Shown here in pieces: positions 31,377-39,647 of a DNA stretch of 64,000 nucleotides. The first letter of the stretch is position 1; every line of letters starts with the position of its first letter. The position numbers and the translations under genes were made by a program. The notes beneath the pieces were generated by a model. The model searched no databases and had not been told where the DNA came from. It was given only the letters and a program-made list of their open reading frames with translations. The stretch comes from Streptomyces hyaluromycini (lineage in GTDB: Bacteria; Actinomycetota; Actinomycetes; Streptomycetales; Streptomycetaceae): positions 1,470,319-1,534,318 of the forward strand of contig NZ_BCFL01000016.1 of NCBI RefSeq assembly GCF_002217755.1. The letters are read 5' to 3'.

Positions 31377-32003
31377 ATGCCACGCGTCTTCGTCCAGGGA
31401 AACCCCGTGGACTACTACCCCCGGCACGCCCCCGAGGCCCGGAGCGGTTCGGTGCGCCGGATCACCGAGACCGGCGAGGACGTCCTGCACAGGCCGTGCC
31501 GGGACGTCACCGAGTTCGGCCCCGACCTCGCCGCACTCATCGACGACATGTTCCTCACCATGTACATCGCCGACGGAGCCGGCCTCGCGGCCAACCAGGT
31601 CGGGATCGACCTGCGGCTGTTCGTGTACGACTGCCCCGATGACGATGGTGTCCGACATGTCGGGCACATCGTCAACCCCGTACTGGCGGCGCAGGACCCG
31701 GCCGGCCGACGACTGCTCGACGACAGCGAGGGGTGCCTGTCGGTGCCGGGTGCCGCGATGGACGTGCCGCGGCCGGACCGGGCGGTCGTGCACGGACAGG
31801 ACAAGGACGGCAATCCGCTCACCCTTGAGGGAACGGGGTATTTCGCCCGCTGCCTGGCGCACGAGACCGACCATGTGAACGGGCGCGTGTATCTCGACCG
31901 GCTCTCCAAGCGGGAGCGGAAGGAAGCGCTGCGGCAGATGGCGGACCGGCGGGAGGACGTCTACGCCCGCCGGGCCGCCAACATCGAGGCGCTCACCTCG
32001 TAA
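31377..32003 (+). CDS. def: Peptide deformylase
   Basis: A 208-residue metalloenzyme that removes the formyl group from the N-terminal methionine of new proteins. The three family motifs are present: GAGLAANQVG near residue 68, EGCLSVPG near 120 and HETDHVNG near 162. The Cys of motif 2 and the two His of motif 3 bind the metal, and the Glu is catalytic. The N-terminal part is slightly longer than in E. coli, and the C-terminal helix is Arg-rich. The ATG start has AAGGAG 9 bases upstream. It ends 9 bases from a convergent reductase gene. Two sequences like DnaA boxes (31247-31255 and 31277-31285) lie in its upstream region. Confidence 0.93.
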   Translation: MPRVFVQGNPVDYYPRHAPEARSGSVRRITETGEDVLHRPCRDVTEFGPDLAALIDDMFLTMYIADGAGLAANQVGIDLRLFVYDCPDDDGVRHVGHIVNPVLAAQDPAGRRLLDDSEGCLSVPGAAMDVPRPDRAVVHGQDKDGNPLTLEGTGYFARCLAHETDHVNGRVYLDRLSKRERKEALRQMADRREDVYARRAANIEALTS

Positions 32004-32012
32004 CGCGGGCGG

Positions 32013-33296
32013 TCACGCCTTCGGAGCTACCCTGCTCAGGCCGTTGATGATGCGGTCCATCGCGTCGCCGCCGGTGGGGTCGGTGAGGTTCGCCAGGAGC
32101 TTCAGGGTGAACTTCATCAGCAGCGGGTGGGTCAGGCCGCGCTGGGCCGCGATCTGCATGACCTTCGGGTTGCCGATGAGCTTCACGAAGGCGCGGCCCA
32201 GCGTGTAGTAGCCGCCGTAGGTGTCCTTGAGGACGCGCGGGTAGCGCTGGAGGGCGAGTTCGCGCCCGCTGGGCGTGGCCCGCGCGTGGGCCTGGACGAT
32301 GACGTCGGCGGCGATCTGACCGGACTCCATGGCGTAGGCGATGCCCTCGCCGTTGAAGGGGTTCACCAGGCCGCCGGCGTCGCCGACGAGCAGCAGGCCG
32401 CGCGTGTAGTGGGGCTGGCGGTTGAAGGCCATGGGCAGGGCGGCGCCGCGGATCGGGCCGGTCATGTTCTCGGGGGTGTAGCCCCAGTCCTCGGGCATGG
32501 AGGCGCACCAGGCCTTGAGGACCTCGCGCCAGTCCAGCTCCTTGAAGGAGTCGGAGGTGTTCAGGACGCCCAGACCGACGTTGGAGGTGCCGTCGCCCAT
32601 GCCGAAGATCCAGCCGTAGCCGGGCAGCAGGCGGTCCTGGGGGCCGCGGCGGTCCCAGAGTTCCAGCCAGGACTCCAGGTAGTCGTCCTCGTGACGGGGG
32701 GAGGTGAAGTAGGTCCGGACGGCGACGCCCATCGGGCGGTCCTCGCGGCGGTGCAGGCCCATCGCGAGGGAGAGCCGGGTGGAGTTGCCGTCGGCGGCCA
32801 CGACCAGCGGCGCGTGGAAGGTGACTTCGCGCTTCTCCTCGCCGAGCTTGGCGTGCACGCCGGTGATCCGGCCGGTGCGCTCGTCGACGATCGGGGCGCC
32901 GACGTTGCAGCGCTCGAAGAGGCGGGCGCCCGCCTTCTGCGCCTGGCGGGCGAGCTGTTCGTCGAAGTCGTCGCGTTTGCGGACCAGGCCGTAGTCGGGG
33001 AAGGAGGCGAGATCCGGCCAGTCGAGCTGGAGGCGGGTGCCGCCGCCGATGATGCGCAGGCCCTTGTTGCGCAGCCAGCCGGCCTCCTCGGAGATGTCGA
33101 TACCCATGGCGACCAGCTGCTTCACCGCGCGCGGGGTGAGTCCGTCGCCGCACACCTTCTCGCGCGGGAACTCGGTCTTCTCCAGCAGCAGCACGTCCAG
33201 ACCGGACTTGGCGAGGTGGTACGCCGTCGTGGAGCCGGCTGGCCCCGCGCCGACGACGATGACATCGGCGGTGTTTTCGGAGAGGGGCTCGGTCAC
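32013..33296 (-). CDS. menJ: Menaquinone reductase-like FAD protein (geranylgeranyl reductase family)
   Basis: A 427-residue flavoprotein of the geranylgeranyl reductase family. It has the FAD-binding GAGPAGSTTAYHLAKSG near residue 16 and EKTEFPREKVCGDGLTPRAV near 39, whose Cys-Gly-Asp is characteristic. The second FAD motif GLLLVGDAGGLVNPFNGEGIAYAMESG lies near 300, with RTYF and GYGWIFGMGDG between. In mycobacteria MenJ reduces one isoprene double bond of menaquinone. Streptomyces menaquinones are partly saturated, so the same role is likely. The symbol rests on family likeness and on the nearby MenG, MqnC and polyprenyl synthase. The protein is likely membrane-associated through its hydrophobic C-terminal part (LLMKFTLKLLANL). 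Confidence 0.82.
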   Translation of the reverse strand: MTEPLSENTADVIVVGAGPAGSTTAYHLAKSGLDVLLLEKTEFPREKVCGDGLTPRAVKQLVAMGIDISEEAGWLRNKGLRIIGGGTRLQLDWPDLASFPDYGLVRKRDDFDEQLARQAQKAGARLFERCNVGAPIVDERTGRITGVHAKLGEEKREVTFHAPLVVAADGNSTRLSLAMGLHRREDRPMGVAVRTYFTSPRHEDDYLESWLELWDRRGPQDRLLPGYGWIFGMGDGTSNVGLGVLNTSDSFKELDWREVLKAWCASMPEDWGYTPENMTGPIRGAALPMAFNRQPHYTRGLLLVGDAGGLVNPFNGEGIAYAMESGQIAADVIVQAHARATPSGRELALQRYPRVLKDTYGGYYTLGRAFVKLIGNPKVMQIAAQRGLTHPLLMKFTLKLLANLTDPTGGDAMDRIINGLSRVAPKA

Positions 33297-33394
33297 GGCA
33301 GGGTCTCCCCAAGGCTCGAAATCGCGTGCCGACCGGCACTGGACATGGGCAGTCTATTCAGCGGTACTGATCACCCGGCTGAAGGGCTGCCCCT

Positions 33395-33931
33395 GTGAAC
33401 CGAGCTCTCCCCGCGGTACGGCTGCGTGTACCCACGCACGAGGACGCGTTCGCCTGGCATCGGGTCTTCGACGACCCGGAGGTCATGGAGTTCCACGGCG
33501 GCAGGTCCGCCGAGCTGTCCGTCTACGAGGAGCTCACCGCTCGCCAGCGCCGGCACGACGCGGAGCTCGGCTTCTGCCTGTGGACGATGACCGACGAGGC
33601 CGGGCGGGTCATCGGCTTCACGGGCGCCCAGCCGTGGGCGCCGGACTGGGGACCCAGGGGCGAGATCGAGATCGGCTGGCGGCTCGGGAGGGCCCACTGG
33701 GGCAAGGGGTACGTGACGGCGGCGGCGCACATGACGCTGGGGCGGCTGCGGGCGGCGGGCGTGCCGAAGGTGGTGGCGATGGTGCGGCCGGGGAACGAGC
33801 GGTCCGTCGCCGTCACCCGGCGCCTCGGCATGGATCTCGCGGAGACGTTCCCGCACCCGCGGCTCCCGGAGGAGGCGCTCTGCTTCCGGCTCGACCTGCG
33901 GGGCGGCACCATGATTGACTACACAGAGTAA
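33395..33931 (+). CDS. GNAT-family N-acetyltransferase
   Basis: A 178-residue acetyltransferase of the RimJ/RimL-like group. It carries RLRVPTHEDA at the front, GFTGAQP, then EIEIGWRLGRAHWGKGYVTAAA near residue 90. The acetyl-CoA pyrophosphate loop is part of that last segment (RLGRAHWGKGY), followed by MVRPGNERSVAVTRRLGM, the usual motif B. The GTG start at 33395 has GAAGGG upstream. The substrate is unknown: a protein N-terminus, an amino group of a small molecule or an antibiotic. It is divergent from menJ, and its stop overlaps the inverted repeat at 33928-33942. Confidence 0.85.
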   Translation: MNRALPAVRLRVPTHEDAFAWHRVFDDPEVMEFHGGRSAELSVYEELTARQRRHDAELGFCLWTMTDEAGRVIGFTGAQPWAPDWGPRGEIEIGWRLGRAHWGKGYVTAAAHMTLGRLRAAGVPKVVAMVRPGNERSVAVTRRLGMDLAETFPHPRLPEEALCFRLDLRGGTMIDYTE

Positions 33932-33942
33932 CGATCTGTTAC
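33928..33942. promoter_or_regulatory. GTAAC-N5-GTTAC inverted repeat
   Basis: Five-base arms with a GATCT centre lie at the end of the GNAT gene and 73 bases before the PASTA gene. The layout suits a dimeric repressor site for the PASTA gene, but I cannot name the regulator. Confidence 0.35.
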
Positions 33943-34014
33943 AGAAAGACACTTAGCGCTTCCGGACGCCATATGCCGGGGGTTACCCTTCCAGTACCGC
34001 TGGGGGTGACATCT

Positions 34015-34350
34015 GTGCATATAACACCCAAAACACCCGAAGTGCGCGTGCCACGGCTGGTCGGGCTGATGGCCGTGGACGCGCGCGAGACCGCCCGGGC
34101 GAGGGGCCTGTTCCTCAACGCGCCGGACCGGCCGGACTTCCATCTCACGGTCGTCGACTACGTCGTACGCCAGTTCCCGCAGCCCGGTGCCGAGGTGCCG
34201 CAGGACTCGATGGTGTACGTGTGGTTCGACTTCGGTGAGGGCGAGGGCGGCGGGGGCGTGCGCGAGCCACGCATCCCACGGCCACCGACGGGCGGGCTGC
34301 AACGGGAGCTGGACCGGCCCGGGGACGCCTTCGAGGTGAGCAGCCTGTGA
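34015..34350 (+). CDS. Small PASTA-domain protein
   Basis: A 111-residue protein with a single PASTA domain over about residues 10-75: VPRLVGLMAVDARETARARGLFL, then VVRQFPQPGAEVPQDSMVYVW. PASTA domains bind peptidoglycan fragments when they sit outside the cell on kinases and penicillin-binding proteins. This protein has no signal peptide or membrane segment, so its location is not evident. The C-terminal 35 residues are Gly/Pro/Arg-rich and probably disordered. The start is GTG at 34015, 7 bases after TGGGGG. An upstream in-frame frame from 33973 lacks a site. It converges with menG, with 15 bases between stops. Confidence 0.75.
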   Translation: MHITPKTPEVRVPRLVGLMAVDARETARARGLFLNAPDRPDFHLTVVDYVVRQFPQPGAEVPQDSMVYVWFDFGEGEGGGGVREPRIPRPPTGGLQRELDRPGDAFEVSSL

Positions 34351-34365
34351 GTCCCTGGTCGGGGC

Positions 34366-35070
34366 TCAGGCCTCCTTGAAGCCCCGGTGCAGGGCGACGA
34401 TCCCGCCGGTGAGGTTGCGCCAGGCCACCTTCGACCAGCCCGCCGCACGCAGCCGGCCGGCCAGCGCGGGCTGGTCGGGCCAGGCACGGATGGACTCGGC
34501 GAGGTAGACGTAGGCGTCCGGGTTGGAGGAGACCGCGCGGGCGACCGGCGGCAGCGCGCGCATCAGGTACTCGGTGTAGACGGTCCGGAACGGCGCCCAG
34601 GTCGGGTGCGAGAACTCGCAGATCACGACCCGGCCGCCGGGCCGCGTCACCCGGTACATCTCGCGCAGGGCCGCGTCGGTGTCCTGGACGTTGCGCAGCC
34701 CGAAGGAGATCGTCACGGCGTCGAAGGTGTCGTCCCCGAACGGCAGCCGGGTGGCGTCCCCCGCGGTGAAGGGCATCCAGGCGTTGCGCCGCTTGCCGAC
34801 CTGGAGCATGCCCAGGGAGAAGTCACAGGGCACGACGTAGGCGCCGGCCCGGACGAACGGCTGGGAGGAGGTGCCCGTGCCGGCCGCCAGGTCCAGGATC
34901 TTCTGCGCGGGGCGCGCGTCGACCGCCTTGGCGACCTCCTTCCGCCACTGCCGGTCCTGGCCCAGCGACAGCACGTCGTTGGTCAGGTCGTACCGTTCCG
35001 CCACGTCGTCGAACATCGAGGCGACTTCGTGCGGCTGCTTGTTCAGGGAAGCGCGGGTCACGCTCGCCAT
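34366..35070 (-). CDS. menG: Demethylmenaquinone methyltransferase
   Basis: A 234-residue SAM-dependent methyltransferase of the UbiE/COQ5 family that adds the ring methyl in the last step of menaquinone synthesis. It shows [25 protein letters not shown] near residue 20 (family motif I region), [14 protein letters not shown] near 60 (SAM motif), [19 protein letters not shown] near 113 and EFSHP near 150, with the expected length. ATG at 35068-35070. It lies 15 bases downstream of the acyltransferase gene on the same strand and may share its transcript. Confidence 0.92.
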   Translation of the reverse strand: MASVTRASLNKQPHEVASMFDDVAERYDLTNDVLSLGQDRQWRKEVAKAVDARPAQKILDLAAGTGTSSQPFVRAGAYVVPCDFSLGMLQVGKRRNAWMPFTAGDATRLPFGDDTFDAVTISFGLRNVQDTDAALREMYRVTRPGGRVVICEFSHPTWAPFRTVYTEYLMRALPPVARAVSSNPDAYVYLAESIRAWPDQPALAGRLRAAGWSKVAWRNLTGGIVALHRGFKEA

Positions 35071-35085
35071 TCTTGCAGCACGCCC

Positions 35086-36516
35086 TCAGGGGAGAAGCTT
35101 CGGCTTCTTCTTCGCGGCCACGTCCTCCACCCAGCCGCACGCCACGACGAACACCGCGATCAGGATCCAGCCGACGCCGAACATGAACCACTGGCTGTCC
35201 AGCGGGAGCCACTTCTCGAACGCGGGCACGTTCCACATCTGGTCGATCAGCGGGACCGCGAGGACCAGCGCGATCTCGTGCCAGAGGTAGATCGTCACCG
35301 CGCGGGCGTTGAAGATCGTGACCGTCCGGTCGAGCTTCTTGTAGCGGGTCAGCCAGGCGAAGTCGATCTTGAAGTAGGCCTTCGCCCACATCAGCAGCAT
35401 CACGAATCCGGCCGACCAGAAGGCCTGTGCGAGGGGGTTCTCGTCCAGGTCGTAGGTGCCGAAGTCGGCCTGGTGCGAGAAGGCGTACCAGCCGCCGTAG
35501 CCGATGGCGGCGAGCGAGCCGACGACCACCAGGGCCGGCTTCATCCGCTGGAGCACGCCGTCGCGGTGTGCGAAGCCGAGGATCCAGCAGAAGAGGTACG
35601 TCGACAGGTCCCACAGGGCGCTGCCGAACCGGTTGTCGGGGCCGGACCAGACGAAGTTCAGGACCAGGATCGGGGCCAGCGACCCCAGGAGTACCGGGAT
35701 CGGGGCCTTGCGGAAGATCCACAGCAGCGCCGGGGAGAGGAGCACGAACCAGAGGTAGGTGCGCAGGTACCAGAGGATCTCCCAGGCCTGGGTGCCCCAC
35801 GCGTTGCCCGGCGGGTCGCCGAGCGGCACGATCCAGTAGACGATCTGCCAGCCCGGCATCCAGTCGTGGATCAGCATCGCGAGGACGACGAAGAAGCCCC
35901 AGAACCAGAAGGGCGGCAGGAGGCGGCGGAGCCGGCTCTTGACCACCTTGAGCGCCGGACGCTCCAGGGACTTCGCCATGAGGGTGCCGGCGAGGCCGAA
36001 CATGATGCCCATGGAGGGGAACACCATGCCGCACCAGGCCCAGCCGAAGGTGTGGTAGGTGACGACGCGGATGAGGGCGACGGCGCGGAGGGTGTCGAAG
36101 TAGCGGTCCCTTGCAGCGGGCTTGGGCTGCGGGTTCGGGTCGGACTCCTGGGCGTCGGCTGCTTCGGTGACCGGAGTTGTGGGCTGTGCCCACCCTCCCC
36201 CACTCTCGGCTTCGCTCGAGCGGGGGGACCCCCATCGCCCTGCGGAACGATTGCCCACAGCGGTGGCGGTGGCGGCCGCGGCAGCGGCAGCGGCGGCAGG
36301 GGTCGGCTCCGGCTGCGACTGCAACTCCGGTGTCGGTTCCGGTTCCAGCTCCACCGGCGGCAACGGGGCCGTCTGGTCCGGGGCCGGGGGGTAGGTGTAG
36401 TCGGTGTACTGCTGTTGTTGCGGGTACGGCTGCTGGGCGTACTGCTGCTGGCCGTAGGGGCCGTAGTCGTAGCCGTTGTAGCCCTGCTGGTACGGGTTCT
36501 GCTGGTCCCAGCTCAT
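35086..36516 (-). CDS. Membrane acyltransferase (OafA/IcaC-like) of a polysaccharide locus
   Basis: A 476-residue protein in two parts. Residues 1-130 are a disordered region rich in Gln, Tyr and Pro (repeated YQQ, YGQQQ), with a 14-Ala run and a segment encoded by a palindromic repeat (36195-36235). Residues about 137-470 form an acyltransferase-3 domain with ten likely membrane helices. Its start is RDRYFDTLRAVALIRVVTYHTFGWAW, where the conserved Arg and His of the family lie. This family transfers acetyl or other acyl groups to exported glycans, as IcaC and OafA do. The ATG start (36514-36516) overlaps the stop of the glycosyltransferase gene (TGATG), so the two are coupled. An acyl-modifying role on the polymer made by that neighbour is likely. 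Confidence 0.82.
   Translation of the reverse strand: MSWDQQNPYQQGYNGYDYGPYGQQQYAQQPYPQQQQYTDYTYPPAPDQTAPLPPVELEPEPTPELQSQPEPTPAAAAAAAAATATAVGNRSAGRWGSPRSSEAESGGGWAQPTTPVTEAADAQESDPNPQPKPAARDRYFDTLRAVALIRVVTYHTFGWAWCGMVFPSMGIMFGLAGTLMAKSLERPALKVVKSRLRRLLPPFWFWGFFVVLAMLIHDWMPGWQIVYWIVPLGDPPGNAWGTQAWEILWYLRTYLWFVLLSPALLWIFRKAPIPVLLGSLAPILVLNFVWSGPDNRFGSALWDLSTYLFCWILGFAHRDGVLQRMKPALVVVGSLAAIGYGGWYAFSHQADFGTYDLDENPLAQAFWSAGFVMLLMWAKAYFKIDFAWLTRYKKLDRTVTIFNARAVTIYLWHEIALVLAVPLIDQMWNVPAFEKWLPLDSQWFMFGVGWILIAVFVVACGWVEDVAAKKKPKLLP
36195..36235. repeat. Streptomyces-type palindromic repeat inside a coding sequence
   Basis: CTCCCCC-ACTCTCGGCTTCGCTCGAGC-GGGGGGACCCCC is a hairpin element of a kind I recognise from many Streptomyces intergenic regions. 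Here it lies in frame within the acyltransferase gene, where it codes for the WGSPRSSEAESGGGWA segment of the disordered N-terminal linker, just after the Ala run. Confidence 0.65.
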
Positions 36517-38942
36517 CAGCTGCTCACCCCCGCCGGGGTGCCGACCTCGCCCGTGCGCTTGAGTTTCTGCCAGCGCAGGCGGCCGCCGGTGAGGGCGGTG
36601 ATGCAGGAGTGGATGAGGACGAGGTACATCATCTGACGGTAGGCCAGCTGCTGCAGCGGCATCATCGCGAGATAGCGGTACTTCTCCTTGTCCAGGCGGA
36701 ACGCGTAGGCCGCGCAGGTCAGTTGGATGCCGAGGACGGCGAGCCAGGCGAGCAGGGCCGCCTCGAAGTCGACGAAGATCATCGAGTAGATCGTGAAGAC
36801 GTCGATCAGAGGGGCGAAGACCGGGGTGACGATCTGGAAGAGGACGACCAGGGGCATGCCGACGCGGCCGAAGCGGCCCGACGGGCCCTTGTCCGTCAGG
36901 GACTTGCGGTGCTTCCACAGGGCCTGCATGGTGCCGTAGGACCAGCGGTAGCGCTGGGACCACAGCTGCTTCAGCGAACCGGGCGCCTCCGTCCAGGCCT
37001 TGGCGTGCTCCTGGTAGACGACCCGCCAGCCCGCACGGTGCATGGCGATGGTGATGTCGGTGTCCTCGGCGAGGGTGTCCTCGCTCATGCCGCCGACCCC
37101 CAGGACCGCCTCGCGCCGGAAGGCGCCGATCGCGCCGGGGATCGTCGGCATGCAGCGCAGCAGGTCGTACATGCGCCGGTCGAGGTTGAAGCCCATCACG
37201 TACTCGATGTGCTGCCAGGCGCCGATGATCGTGTTGCGGTTGCCGACCTTGGCGTTGCCGGCGACCGCGCCGACCTCGGGGTCGGCGAACGGCTGCACGA
37301 GGTGCCCCACCGTCTCGGGCTCGAAGACCGTGTCGCCGTCCATCATCACGACGATGTCGTAACTGGCGTTGCGCACACCGTTGTTGAGGGCGGCCGGCTT
37401 GCCCGCGTTCTCCTGGCGGATGACTCGGACGTTGTACATGCCGAGCTTGTCGGCGGCGGCGCGGGCGATCTCCGAGGTGCCGTCCGTGGAACCGTCGTCG
37501 ACGACGATGACCTCGATCGGGTGGGTGCTCCGCGCCAGCGACTCCAGGGTGTTGGCGATGCACTCCTTCTCGTTGTACGCCGGGACGATCACGCTCACCG
37601 GTCTGGTGACCGTCTCCCCCCAGCTGAACCTGCGTTTGTTGCGCAGCCGGTAGTGGCGGCGGGCGATGAGCAGCATCATCCCGAAGCGGCCCATGACCGC
37701 GATGCCGACGACGAACAGCAGACCGGACAGGACCGGGAGGGCCCACTCGGCTATCGCGACCGCGATGATGAGCGCCTTGCCCTCGTAGAGGGTCATGCCG
37801 GTGGCCGTGCGGTGGGCGGCCTGGAGGCGGGAGACGGTGGTGGTGCGGGTGCCGGTCCCGCTGTTGGGGGTGGTGCCGCCTTCACCGTTGGGGCCGGTGC
37901 CGTTCGGGACGGTGCCGCCGCCGGGCTGAGAGCCGGTGCCGGTGCCGCCGGTGCTCGTACCGGTTCCGGTGCCGGTGCCGGTCACGCCGGCCTCGGTGAG
38001 CCCGGTGGTGGTCTGGCCGTTCGAGCCGGTGTTCGCGGCGGCGGCCTGCTGGTTGGTGGTGCTCCGCTTCTGGATGACGCCGCTGATGGTGGTGAAGGTG
38101 TAGCCCTTCGCCTTCATCTTCTTGATGTACTGCGGCAGCGCCTTGATCGTCTGCGAGCGCTCGCCACCGGCGTCGTGGAAGAGGACGGCGGCACCCTTCG
38201 TGCCGCTCGGCGTGGCCCACTTGACGATCTTCGAGACGCCCGGCTTCTTCCAGTCGTCGCTGTCGGTGTCGACGAAGACGCTGGTGTAGCCCTCGCCGCC
38301 GAGCTTCTTGTAGACCGGCCAGCTGTAGTTGTCGATGGCGTCGGTCTCGGAGGAGTACGGCGCGCGGAAGAGGGTCGTGGTGATGCCGGCCGCGCCCGCC
38401 AGCGCGAGCTGCGTCTGCTGCATCTCGCGGTTGATCCGGGCGTCGCTCTGGTACGACAGGTCGACGTGCGTGAACGTGTGGATGCCGACCTCGTTGCCCT
38501 GCTGGACCATCGTCTTCACGATGCTCGGGTAGCGCGACACCATGGAGCCGACCAGGAAGAACGTGGCGGGCACGTCGTACTGTTCGAGGATCTTGAGGAC
38601 CTGCGGGGTGTAGGTCGGGTTCGGGCCGTCGTCGAAGGTGAGGGCGATGGTCTTGGAGGGGACCGAGACGGTGGACGCCTGGCCGCCCCGGAAGGTGAGG
38701 ATCGGGCCGCCGTCGAGGACCTTGTCCGGCACCTTGCTCGAACTGGCGCCGGTGCGGACCCGCTGGTCGCCGCCGACCTCTGCGCGCAGATAGCCGTCGA
38801 GCAGCATCACGCAGGTCAGCGCCAGCAGGAGCAGCAGCGCGAGGATGACACGTGGTTTCTGCAGCGCCGCGGCCCTGCCCGCCGCCCGCTCGATGCGGGT
38901 GGGGGCGCGCCTGCGGCCGCGTGAGGACGTCGGAGTAGTCAT
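36516..38942 (-). CDS. Bifunctional polysaccharide deacetylase-glycosyltransferase
   Basis: An 808-residue fusion. A membrane anchor (about 31-50) is followed by a CE4 (NodB-type) deacetylase: LTFDDGPNPTYTPQV at 101-115 with the metal Asp, HTFTH at 155-159 with the two metal His, and RAPYS near 203. A Gly/Thr-rich linker (about 305-375) leads to a membrane pair. The GT2 domain follows: VIVPAYNE, VVDDGSTDG, MDGDTVFEP, the EDTDI acidic catalytic motif and the QRYRW motif of processive synthases. Three to four membrane helices come last. This is the layout of a beta-glycan synthase whose product (for example N-acetylglucosamine polymer) is deacetylated on export, as IcaA plus IcaB do separately. 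Streptomyces MatB is a comparable fusion. ATG at 38940-38942. It lies 22 bases after the small membrane protein gene. Confidence 0.86.
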   Translation of the reverse strand: MTTPTSSRGRRRAPTRIERAAGRAAALQKPRVILALLLLLALTCVMLLDGYLRAEVGGDQRVRTGASSSKVPDKVLDGGPILTFRGGQASTVSVPSKTIALTFDDGPNPTYTPQVLKILEQYDVPATFFLVGSMVSRYPSIVKTMVQQGNEVGIHTFTHVDLSYQSDARINREMQQTQLALAGAAGITTTLFRAPYSSETDAIDNYSWPVYKKLGGEGYTSVFVDTDSDDWKKPGVSKIVKWATPSGTKGAAVLFHDAGGERSQTIKALPQYIKKMKAKGYTFTTISGVIQKRSTTNQQAAAANTGSNGQTTTGLTEAGVTGTGTGTGTSTGGTGTGSQPGGGTVPNGTGPNGEGGTTPNSGTGTRTTTVSRLQAAHRTATGMTLYEGKALIIAVAIAEWALPVLSGLLFVVGIAVMGRFGMMLLIARRHYRLRNKRRFSWGETVTRPVSVIVPAYNEKECIANTLESLARSTHPIEVIVVDDGSTDGTSEIARAAADKLGMYNVRVIRQENAGKPAALNNGVRNASYDIVVMMDGDTVFEPETVGHLVQPFADPEVGAVAGNAKVGNRNTIIGAWQHIEYVMGFNLDRRMYDLLRCMPTIPGAIGAFRREAVLGVGGMSEDTLAEDTDITIAMHRAGWRVVYQEHAKAWTEAPGSLKQLWSQRYRWSYGTMQALWKHRKSLTDKGPSGRFGRVGMPLVVLFQIVTPVFAPLIDVFTIYSMIFVDFEAALLAWLAVLGIQLTCAAYAFRLDKEKYRYLAMMPLQQLAYRQMMYLVLIHSCITALTGGRLRWQKLKRTGEVGTPAGVSS

Positions 38943-38964
38943 GGGAAGAGGCCTGCGTTTCCGG

Positions 38965-39342
38965 TCAGTCGGCGGTGGCGGATGCGGAGGCGGACGGGGT
39001 GGCGGCGGTCGAGGGCAGCGACGACGGGCGGCCGCTGGGCAGGCCGACCTGGCCGCCGATGCCGCCCTGCGGGCGTACGCCGCCGGGGGCGTTGCCGGCG
39101 CGTGCGAAGTCGGGGATCAGCGAGTCCGGGGTGAGCGAGGTTCCCCAGCCCATGAAGGCGGCGCCGAGCACTCCCGTGTAGGCGAGGCAGACGACGCCGA
39201 GGAGGAGGCCGACACGCCGCAGCACCTTGGACCGGCGCCCGGAGGAGTCGACGAACACGGGCCCCTCGGCAGACCCGTTGCCTTGTTTGCGGCGGCTACC
39301 GCGCCCGGCGGCGCGGCTTTCGATGGCAGGCTCGGATTGCAT
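38965..39342 (-). CDS. Small membrane protein of the polysaccharide locus
   Basis: A 125-residue protein with a basic N-terminus (SRAAGRGSRRKQ), one membrane helix (about 45-66, VGLLLGVVCLAYTGVLGAAFM) and a Gly/Pro/Ser-rich outer tail that ends in SASASATAD. I recognise no family. As first gene of the three-gene unit it may be a scaffold or co-polymerase-like partner of the glycosyltransferase, but that is inference from order alone. ATG at 39340-39342. A TAATAT box ends 7 bases before the start, so the mRNA is probably leaderless. Confidence 0.7.
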   Translation of the reverse strand: MQSEPAIESRAAGRGSRRKQGNGSAEGPVFVDSSGRRSKVLRRVGLLLGVVCLAYTGVLGAAFMGWGTSLTPDSLIPDFARAGNAPGGVRPQGGIGGQVGLPSGRPSSLPSTAATPSASASATAD

Positions 39343-39349
39343 TCCACGG

Positions 39350-39355
39350 ATATTA
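39350..39355 (-). promoter_or_regulatory. -10 box of the polysaccharide operon, leaderless start
   Basis: TAATAT on the minus strand ends 8 bases from the ATG, which puts the expected transcription start at or within a base of the start codon. No ribosome site is present. A weak -35 lies further up. Confidence 0.5.
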
Positions 39356-39595
39356 GACAGCCTTTATGTGACCGTCTTCGGAGTTCTTGTGAAGCGCCCA
39401 TGAGAAACCCCTTAACCTGTCTTTTTACTGAGAGATTCTGTGAACACCTGCGGAGACCACCAGGGAGGGGAAACTACCTCAACACCCCTTTTGAGCTGCA
39501 CCTTTCGCGCGCTACGCACCCTTCATTCCGTGAGGTTTCTATGAATTGATCGGAACGTTGAACACGATGACCGTGTGAGACGTTTTCCTTTGGAA

Positions 39596-39617
39596 TCAGG
39601 CTTTGTTTCGAGCCTGA
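39596..39617. repeat. 7-bp hairpin in the leader of the GH18 gene
   Basis: TCAGGCT and AGCCTGA flank an 8-base loop, 30 bases upstream of the GH18 lipoprotein start. It could shape the leader or bind a regulator. It is not the DasR chitin-response site. Confidence 0.3.
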
Positions 39618-39647
39618 GACACAAATCACGAGAGCGGGTGCATCTTA

